The notes under the pieces: generated by a model
Databases searched by the model: none
What the model saw: only the letters and a program-made list of their open reading frames with translations
Told to the model about the DNA's origin: nothing
From: JALYOC01 sp036675345
GTDB taxonomy: Bacteria; Myxococcota; Myxococcia; Myxococcales; Myxococcaceae
DNA length: 64,000 nt
Reading direction: 5' to 3'
Assembly: GCA_036675345.1 (NCBI GenBank)
Contig: JAKFFE010000035.1
Coordinates: 1 to 64,000 of the forward strand
Made by a program: the position numbers and the translations under genes
Shown here: positions 57,820-64,000 of the stretch, piece after piece
How positions within the stretch are numbered: the stretch's first letter is position 1
Layout of the letters: the number at the start of each line of letters is the position of its first letter

Positions 57820-58592
57820 ACCGCCGTCATGAGATTGCTCGGTTGACCGTCGCACTGGCGCTGTTGGCACCCGCCCTGGCGTTCGCCGCGGTGGGGAAGG
57901 TCTCCCAACTGCAGGGCAAGGCCAGCCGCACCGGCACCGACGGGGTGAAGGTGGCGCTGGCCCAGGGTTCGGAGATCGAGGTCGGCGACTCGCTCAAGGT
58001 CGAGAAGGGCGGGGCGCTCAAGCTGCTGCTCAACGACGAGAGCGTGCTGGCGGTCGGTCCGGAGAGCCAGCTGGTGATCAACGAGGCCGAGTTCTCCGGC
58101 CTGGAGCGCAAGGGCTTCTCCGCCAAGCTGATGTTCGGCGCGGTGTGGGCCAAGGTGAAGAAGGTCGCAGCCGGGTCGGAGGCCAAGTTCGAGGTCACCA
58201 CCGAGCGCGCGGTGGCCGGGGTGCGCGGCACCATCTTCCGGGTGGACGCCACCAAGCTGCTCAAGGCCTCCACCGGGTCCAAGAAGAAGAAGTCGGTCCC
58301 GGTGACCGTGGTGCGGGTGACCGAGGGCAAGGTGGCGGTGGACGCCCAGGTCCGCCTGGCCCAGGCCAAGGTCCCGGCCGCCCAGGGGCAGACCCAGCCC
58401 GCCTCCACCGGCCCGCGCCGGCAGGTGGCCGGCCCGGGGCAGATCTCCAAGGACGAGTGGGAGAAGAAGTTCGTGGAGCTGCAGCGGGACAGCCAGGTCA
58501 CCGTGGGCGAGGACCTGTGGGAGGTCACCCAGCTGCAGCTGCAGAAGGACGACCCGCTGGCCAAGTTCGTGGCCGCCGACAACCACGAGTAG
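57816..58592 (+). CDS. Secreted FecR-domain protein
   Basis: A protein of 258 aa with a signal peptide ending AFAAVG. The FecR domain (about 25-165) contains GKVSQLQGKASRTGTDGV, LKLLLNDESVLAVGPESQLVI and the AVAGVRGTIFRVD segment typical of the group. A basic linker with KKKKS and a Pro/Gln-rich stretch follows, then a helical C-terminus. It is the last of the four-gene operon and is probably an envelope scaffold or signal protein. Confidence 0.85.
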   Translation: MNRRHEIARLTVALALLAPALAFAAVGKVSQLQGKASRTGTDGVKVALAQGSEIEVGDSLKVEKGGALKLLLNDESVLAVGPESQLVINEAEFSGLERKGFSAKLMFGAVWAKVKKVAAGSEAKFEVTTERAVAGVRGTIFRVDATKLLKASTGSKKKKSVPVTVVRVTEGKVAVDAQVRLAQAKVPAAQGQTQPASTGPRRQVAGPGQISKDEWEKKFVELQRDSQVTVGEDLWEVTQLQLQKDDPLAKFVAADNHE

Positions 58593-58613
58593 GACCCGGT
58601 TAAGTTCCGCAGC

Positions 58614-59198
58614 GTGGAAGAAGAACGCACCGAACGCTGGCTCAACGTCCCGAACGCCATCACCTACGTCCGGTTCGCGTTGATCCCGGTGTTCGTGGTG
58701 CAGCACCTGAACGGCAACCCCGGCTGGGCGCTGACCGTGTTCGTGGTGGCCGCGGCCTCCGACGGAATCGACGGTCTGCTGGCCAGGCTGCTGAACCAGC
58801 GCACCAAGCTGGGGGCACTGCTGGATCCAATCGCCGACAAGCTGCTGGTGTTCTCCGCGTTGGTGACCCTGGTGATCGAGCGGCGGCTGCCCCTGCTGTT
58901 GCTGCTGCTGATCCTCTTCCGTGACGGGTGGATGATCGTCGGCGCCGCGGTGGTGAGGCACAAGCGCCTGGACCTGCCCGCCCGGCCCAGCCGGGTCGGC
59001 AAGTACGCGACCTTCTCCCTGGTCCTGCTGGTGGTGCTGGCGCTGGTGGACCAGTACGCCGCCAACAGCGAGACCCTGCACGCGTACACCGCGGTGATGG
59101 GCTTCATCGCCGGGCTGTGCGTGGTGATCAGCACCTTCCAGTACTTCGCCCGCTTCGGTTACCTGCTGTTCGCCCCCGCCCGGCCGCAGGCGCCCTGA
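58614..59198 (+). CDS. pgsA: CDP-alcohol phosphatidyltransferase (PgsA-like)
   Basis: A protein of 194 aa with a GTG start. The family motif D-x2-D-G-x2-A-R-x8-G-x3-D-x3-D is complete: SDGIDGLLARLLNQRTKLG then ALLDPIADK. Five to six membrane helices. It is probably CDP-diacylglycerol:glycerol-3-phosphate 3-phosphatidyltransferase, making phosphatidylglycerol phosphate; the head-group acceptor is inferred from length and similarity to PgsA. Confidence 0.85.
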   Translation: MEEERTERWLNVPNAITYVRFALIPVFVVQHLNGNPGWALTVFVVAAASDGIDGLLARLLNQRTKLGALLDPIADKLLVFSALVTLVIERRLPLLLLLLILFRDGWMIVGAAVVRHKRLDLPARPSRVGKYATFSLVLLVVLALVDQYAANSETLHAYTAVMGFIAGLCVVISTFQYFARFGYLLFAPARPQAP

Positions 59199-59227
59199 GG
59201 GGGCCGCCGCCGCCGGGTGCCCGGGTG

Positions 59228-59255
59228 CCGGGCGGTCCGGTGCTCCGCCGCCCGG
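59228..59255 (+). terminator. Hairpin after pgsA
   Basis: A perfect 8-bp stem (ccgggcgg 59228-59235, ccgcccgg 59248-59255) with a 12-nt loop, 29 nt after the pgsA stop. Confidence 0.5.
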
Positions 59256-59312
59256 ACGGTGGTGATCGCCGCAGAGGGCTGTTCCACTCCCCGAAGGAGC
59301 GCGAGGTTGCCC

Positions 59313-59341
59313 TTGACGCTCCCGGAAGGCGCTGGTATCTC
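59313..59341 (+). promoter_or_regulatory. Housekeeping promoter of the tRNA-Val gene
   Basis: TTGACG (59313-59318), a 17-bp spacer and TATCTC (59336-59341) place a start point near 59348, 5 nt before the mature tRNA. Box quality and position both fit. Confidence 0.75.
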
Positions 59342-59352
59342 GCGCGCGCCTC

Positions 59353-59424
<72 letters not shown>

Positions 59425-59547
59425 CACAAGCAGCAAGACGGGCGGCGCGGCGAAAGCCGTCGCCGCCCGAAACGTTTTTCCACCAAGTGCGGACGTTGGG
59501 ACATTCCTCCACCTCCGCCGGGTGTTGAAGCCGGCAGGAGCCTGGGA

Positions 59548-61479
59548 ATGAGCGAAGTGGTCACCGTAACCCTCCCCGATGGCAGCCAGAAGCAGGCGGC
59601 CCGGGGCATGAAGATCGCCGACTTCGTCCGGGAGAGCATTGGCCCCGGGCTGGCCAAGGCGGCGCTGGCCGCCAAGGTGAACGGGCAGCACGTGGATCTG
59701 GCCCGCACCCTGGACGCCGACGCCAAGCTGGAGATCCTCACCCCCAAGTCCGGCGCGGACGCGCTGGAGATCGCCCGGCACGACGCGGCCCACGTGGTGG
59801 CCAGCGCGGTGCAGCGGCTGTTCCCCGGGACCCAGGTCACCATCGGTCCTTCGATCGAGGACGGGTTCTATTACGACTTCTCCCGGGAGACCCCGTTCAC
59901 CCCCGAGGACCTGGAGAAGATCGAGGCGGAGGCCAACGCGGAGATCGCCCGCGATCTGCCCTTCGTGCGCACAGAGGTCTCCCCCCAGGAGGCGATCGCC
60001 CTCTTCGAGAAGCTGGGCGAGAAGTTCAAGGTGGAGATCGTCCAGGACATCGTGGCCAAGGGGGCGCAGACGCTGACCCTCTACACCCACGGGGACTGGG
60101 TGGACTTCTGCCTGGGGCCCCACGGGCCGTCCACCGGGCGGATCGGGGTGATCAAGCTGCTCTCCTCCTCCGGCGCCTACTGGCGCGGGGATCACCGCAA
60201 CCCGATGCTGCAGCGGATCTACGGGACCGCCTTCTTCGACAAGAAGCAGCTGGCGGAGTGGGTGAACCGGCAGGAGGAGGCCAAGATGCGCGACCACCGC
60301 AAGCTGGGCAAGGAGCTGGACCTGTTCCACTTCCACCCCTTCGCTCCGGGCGCCGCCTTCTGGACCGAGAAGGGGACGTCGATCTACCAGACCCTGGCCA
60401 CCTACATGCGCCGGCTGACCACCGCGGACGGCTATGTGGAGATCAAGACCCCGCTGCTCTTCAACAAGGGCCTGTGGGAGATCTCCGGCCACTGGGGCAA
60501 GTACAAGGAGAACATGTTCCTGGTGCTGGACAGCGAGTCCGGTGAGCACGACTTCTCGCTCAAGCCGATGAACTGCCCCTCCCACCACATCTTCTACGGC
60601 TTCAAGAAGCACAGCTACCGGGACCTGCCGCTGCGGCTGCACACCCAGGATGTGCTGCACCGCAACGAGGCCTCCGGCACCCTGGGGGGGCTGACCCGGG
60701 TCCGCCAGTTCGCGCAGGACGACGCGCACATCTACTGCACCGAGGCGCAGATCGGAGACGAGGTCCGTCGCTTCGTGAAGCTGCTGGATCGCGTCTACAA
60801 CGGGGTGGGGCTGAAGTACTCGGCCAAGTTCTCCACCCGCCCGGAGAAGCGGCTGGGCGAGGACGCCACCTGGGATCGCGCCGAGCAGGCCTTGGAGGGG
60901 GTGCTCAAGACGCTGAACATCCCCTACGAGGTCAAGCCGGGGGAGGGGGCCTTCTACGGCCCCAAGATCGACTTCGACGTCTCCGACAGCATCGGCCGCA
61001 AGTGGCAGCTGGGCACCATGCAGCTGGACTACCTGGCCGCGGAACGCTTCGATTTGACCTACGTGGGAGAGGACAACTCACCGCACCGCCCGGTGGTCCT
61101 CCACCGTGCGATCTACGGGTCGTTCGAGCGCTTCATCGCCATCCTGATCGAGCACTTCGCCGGGGCCTTCCCTACCTGGCTGGCGCCCGTGCAGGCAGTG
61201 ATCGTCACCATCGCCGACCGGCACCTGGACTATGCCCGGCAGGTGGAGGAGCAGCTTCGCGCCAAGGGGTTCCGGGTGGAGCTGGACGAGCGCGGGATGT
61301 CGATGAACGCCAAGATTCGGGAGCACCAGATGCAAAAGGTGCCCTTTACCCTGGTGATCGGTGACAAAGAGGTCGAGCAAGCTGCTGTCGCTCCGCGCCG
61401 CTATGGTGGAGAGGACCTCAAGACAGTGAAGTTGGACGCCTTCCTGGATCTCCTGGGGAAGGAGTCGGCGTTTCCCTAG
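59548..61479 (+). CDS. thrS: Threonyl-tRNA synthetase
   Basis: A protein of 643 aa, full length, with a CAGGAG site before the ATG. The TGS domain (about 1-62) and second additional (editing) domain (about 65-240, with HDAAHVVASAVQ) precede the class II catalytic domain. The zinc-site Cys is in MNCPSHH and a second His in HRAIYGS. The C-terminal anticodon-binding domain begins at LAPVQAVIVTIADRH. It charges tRNA-Thr. Gene order thrS-infC-rpmI-rplT-pheS is the ancient translation cluster. Confidence 0.97.
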   Translation: MSEVVTVTLPDGSQKQAARGMKIADFVRESIGPGLAKAALAAKVNGQHVDLARTLDADAKLEILTPKSGADALEIARHDAAHVVASAVQRLFPGTQVTIGPSIEDGFYYDFSRETPFTPEDLEKIEAEANAEIARDLPFVRTEVSPQEAIALFEKLGEKFKVEIVQDIVAKGAQTLTLYTHGDWVDFCLGPHGPSTGRIGVIKLLSSSGAYWRGDHRNPMLQRIYGTAFFDKKQLAEWVNRQEEAKMRDHRKLGKELDLFHFHPFAPGAAFWTEKGTSIYQTLATYMRRLTTADGYVEIKTPLLFNKGLWEISGHWGKYKENMFLVLDSESGEHDFSLKPMNCPSHHIFYGFKKHSYRDLPLRLHTQDVLHRNEASGTLGGLTRVRQFAQDDAHIYCTEAQIGDEVRRFVKLLDRVYNGVGLKYSAKFSTRPEKRLGEDATWDRAEQALEGVLKTLNIPYEVKPGEGAFYGPKIDFDVSDSIGRKWQLGTMQLDYLAAERFDLTYVGEDNSPHRPVVLHRAIYGSFERFIAILIEHFAGAFPTWLAPVQAVIVTIADRHLDYARQVEEQLRAKGFRVELDERGMSMNAKIREHQMQKVPFTLVIGDKEVEQAAVAPRRYGGEDLKTVKLDAFLDLLGKESAFP

Positions 61480-61488
61480 GGACCGCCC

Positions 61489-61516
61489 TTGACACCTAGA
61501 TGTACCCAAGTATCTT
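61489..61516 (+). promoter_or_regulatory. Housekeeping promoter of the infC-rpmI-rplT genes
   Basis: TTGACA (61489-61494), a 16-bp spacer and TATCTT (61511-61516). The predicted start near 61523 gives an infC leader of about 50 nt. The leader contains a small hairpin (gcagg-aaat-cctgc, 61542-61555 region) just before the ribosome site. Confidence 0.7.
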
Positions 61517-61574
61517 CCGCCGTCTTTTTCAGGCCAGACCCGCAGGAAATCCTGCAATTTGAAGGAGTCGTCGC

Positions 61575-62297
<723 letters not shown>

Positions 62298-62365
62298 CTT
62301 CGGGCCGCAAGAAACGATACCAGGCGGCGGGAAGCTGTCGCCGATTTGAGAGGTTTGGAGGAGTC

Positions 62366-62572
62366 ATGCCGAAGTTGAAGACGAGAAGCGGCGCGAAGAA
62401 GCGCTTCCACGTGAAGAAGACGGGCAAGGTGAAGCACGGCAAGGCATTCGGTAAGCACCTGTTTACCCACGCCAAGTCCCCTTCCCAGAAGCGCCGCAAT
62501 CGCGGCACCGGCCACCTGGCGTCCATGGACGCCAAGAAGGTCGTCCAGGAGCTTTTCCCCTACGGCAAGTAG
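62366..62572 (+). CDS. rpmI: 50S ribosomal protein L35
   Basis: A protein of 68 aa, very basic, with the family start MPKLKTRSGAKKRF and the later RRNRGTGHLASMDAKK part. GGAGG precedes the ATG. It lies between infC and rplT as in most bacteria. Confidence 0.97.
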   Translation: MPKLKTRSGAKKRFHVKKTGKVKHGKAFGKHLFTHAKSPSQKRRNRGTGHLASMDAKKVVQELFPYGK

Positions 62573-62662
62573 CCGTTCGGGACACCCGCTGCTGGCGTCT
62601 TCGTGAGAAGGCAGCCGCGGCGGTGACATTCGCCCGAGAGGGCCGAAGTAGGGAGCATCAAG

Positions 62663-63010
62663 ATGCGCGTCAAAAAGGGTTTCAAGGCTCGTCGTCGTCG
62701 TAACCGCATTCTCAAGCTGGCCAAGGGTTACCGCGGCCGTCGGAAGAATTGCTACAAGCGGGCAAACCAGGCCGTCGAGCGCGCCCTGGATTACGCCAGC
62801 CGTGATCGGATGCGGCGCAAGCGGGTGTTCCGCGCGCTGTGGATCGTCCGGATCAACGCTGCGGCGCGGGGCTCCGGCCTCTCGTACTCCCGCCTGATCG
62901 CCGGCCTGAGCAAGGCCAAGATCGCCATCGACCGCAAGGTGCTGGCCGATCTGGCGGTGGCGGACCCGTCCGGCTTTGCGGCCATCGCGAACCTCGCGAA
63001 GGCGGCGTAG
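62663..63010 (+). CDS. rplT: 50S ribosomal protein L20
   Basis: A protein of 115 aa, of family length, with an Arg/Lys-rich N-terminus (MRVKKGFKARRRRNRILKLAKGYRG, in part) and the conserved YSRLIAGLSKAKIAIDRKVLADLA part. It binds 23S rRNA early in assembly and in many bacteria also represses its own operon. Confidence 0.97.
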   Translation: MRVKKGFKARRRRNRILKLAKGYRGRRKNCYKRANQAVERALDYASRDRMRRKRVFRALWIVRINAAARGSGLSYSRLIAGLSKAKIAIDRKVLADLAVADPSGFAAIANLAKAA

Positions 63011-63056
63011 CCCCCAGCCGGGGCTTCAACCCCCCCGGCATTGAAGTCTGGCGATT

Positions 63057-63101
63057 GGGGCCGGCCTGCCTTTCGGGGTAGGTGGCCCCTTTTGCTTTTT
63101 T
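63057..63101 (+). terminator. Intrinsic terminator/attenuator between rplT and pheS
   Basis: A two-part stem: ggggcc (63057-63062) with ggcccc (63084-63089), and cctgcc (63065-63070) with ggtagg (63077-63082, one G-U), followed by ttttgctttttt. It sits 28 nt before the pheS ATG; it may end the ribosomal-protein transcript or act as an attenuator for pheS. Confidence 0.85.
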
Positions 63102-63128
63102 CAGGAAGCAGCAACAGAGGGGACGGTC

Positions 63129-64000
63129 ATGAAGGAGCGGCTGACGGCGCTGGCCGAAGAGGCTCGGGCGCGGATCGGTGAGGCGGCGGACCTGGGCAAG
63201 GTGGAGGAGCTGCGTGTCCGCTACCTGGGCAAGAAGGGCGAGCTCTCCTCGGTGCTGGGCGGGATGGGCAAGCTGGCCCCCGACGAGCGCCGGGCCCTGG
63301 GCGAGGTGGCCAACAAGGTGAAGGCCGAGCTGGAGGGGTTGCTGCAGCAGGCGCTGGGGCGCGCCGAGGACTCGCAGCTGGAGGCGCAGCTCAAGGGCCC
63401 CCAGGTGGACGTGACCCTGCCCGGACGGCTGCGCCGCCCCGGTCGCCGGCACCCGGTCTCCCGGGCGTTGGAGGACATCGTCCGCACCTTCCAGCGGCTG
63501 GGCTTCACCGTGGCCACCGGTCCGGAGATCGAGCTGGACCACTACAACTTCGAGGCGCTGAACTTCCCGCCCGAGCACCCCGCCCGGGACATGCAGGACA
63601 CCTTCTGGGTGGACGCGCACTGGCTGGACAAGAACGCCCTGGAGAAGGGCGGCCCGGTGCTGTTGCGGACCCACACCTCCCCGGTGCAGATCCGGTCCAT
63701 GCTGGGGCAGAAGCCGCCGGTGCGGATCGTGGTCCCCGGCCGGGTGTTCCGCCGCGACTCGGACATCACCCACACCCCGATGTTCCACCAGGTGGAGGGG
63801 CTGCTGGTGGACGAGAAGGTCACCTTCGCCGAGCTCAAGGGCACCCTGGCCGCCTTCGCCCGGGCCTTCTTCGGCCCCGAGACCCAGACCCGCTTTCGAC
63901 CCTCCTTCTTCCCCTTCACCGAGCCCTCGGCGGAGGTGGATGTCAGCTGCACCGCCTGCGCCGGCAAGGGCTGCCGGGTGTGCAAGCAGACCGGGTGGCT
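63129..64000 (+). CDS. pheS: Phenylalanyl-tRNA synthetase alpha subunit (3' end beyond window)
   Basis: Start at ATG 63129 with AGAGGGGA upstream; 290 codons lie inside the window. The N-terminal coiled coil (MKERLTALAEEARARIGEAADLGKVEELR, in part) binds the tRNA. The class II catalytic part shows HTSPVQIRSM and EGLLVDEKVTFAELKG, and a Cys-rich stretch CTACAGKGCRVC appears near the end, as in PheS proteins. The gene runs off the edge before its stop. Confidence 0.96.
   Translation, partial: MKERLTALAEEARARIGEAADLGKVEELRVRYLGKKGELSSVLGGMGKLAPDERRALGEVANKVKAELEGLLQQALGRAEDSQLEAQLKGPQVDVTLPGRLRRPGRRHPVSRALEDIVRTFQRLGFTVATGPEIELDHYNFEALNFPPEHPARDMQDTFWVDAHWLDKNALEKGGPVLLRTHTSPVQIRSMLGQKPPVRIVVPGRVFRRDSDITHTPMFHQVEGLLVDEKVTFAELKGTLAAFARAFFGPETQTRFRPSFFPFTEPSAEVDVSCTACAGKGCRVCKQTGW

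Overview
The window is very GC-rich, coding-dense DNA (roughly two-thirds G+C or more by eye). It most likely comes from a myxobacterium or related member of Myxococcota (formerly Deltaproteobacteria). The signs are: many lipoproteins, one with Asp-Ala-Gly repeats and CNGxDEDCDG metal-binding motifs; a eukaryotic-type Ser/Thr kinase gene directly behind 6-phosphofructokinase, the known pfk-pkn4 arrangement of Myxococcus xanthus; an FHA-GAF-sigma54 enhancer-binding protein; and an EF-G of the spdEFG1/mitochondrial type. No insertion sequence, prophage, CRISPR array or rRNA was seen. This looks like core chromosome rather than an island.

Layout. 1-12.1 kb: envelope proteins, a VIT/VWA lipoprotein with a membrane beta-propeller protein, an ABC half-transporter coupled to a small HExxH membrane protein, a class III adenylate cyclase, and two paralogous cysteine-rich secreted proteins. 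12.3-22.3 kb: EF-G, a dicarboxylate/amino-acid:cation symporter, a 45-aa membrane protein, a MopE-like lipoprotein, Kup potassium transporter and two coupled lipoproteins. 22.4-28.2 kb: a minus-strand set read in the order phosphofructokinase, Ser/Thr kinase, TPR protein, FHA/sigma54 activator. It is followed by a sigma54-like promoter in front of the lipoprotein pair. 28.3-35.8 kb: lipoproteins, a long-chain-type acyl-CoA dehydrogenase divergent from an aldo/keto reductase across a perfect AT-rich palindrome, an acidic repeat lipoprotein and pyruvate kinase. 35.8-44.9 kb: MoxR/VWA pair, two tandem 38-aa membrane proteins, an FG-GAP lipoprotein, a 2-oxoglutarate oxygenase, a fasciclin protein, an RNase Z-like hydrolase coupled to a ClpX-like ATPase, and an SDR. 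45-54.8 kb: a DUF697 protein coupled to a SelW-like selenoprotein with an in-frame UGA, topoisomerase IB, thioredoxin 2, two HELGH metallopeptidases (one ACE-like) around a cold-shock gene, and an FKBP. 54.9-58.6 kb: PilZ protein and an operon of LPP20/FlgT-like, PEGA-like and FecR-like envelope proteins. 58.6-64 kb: pgsA, tRNA-Val(GAC), then thrS-infC-rpmI-rplT-pheS, with infC starting at a non-canonical AUC codon.

The most notable features are the selenoprotein, which a standard gene caller would split or miss; the infC AUC start; the tandem 38-aa membrane proteins; the phosphofructokinase-kinase-FHA activator cluster with its adjacent sigma54-like site; and the stand-alone ClpX-like ATPase. 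Assignments rest on motif reading only; no database search was possible.
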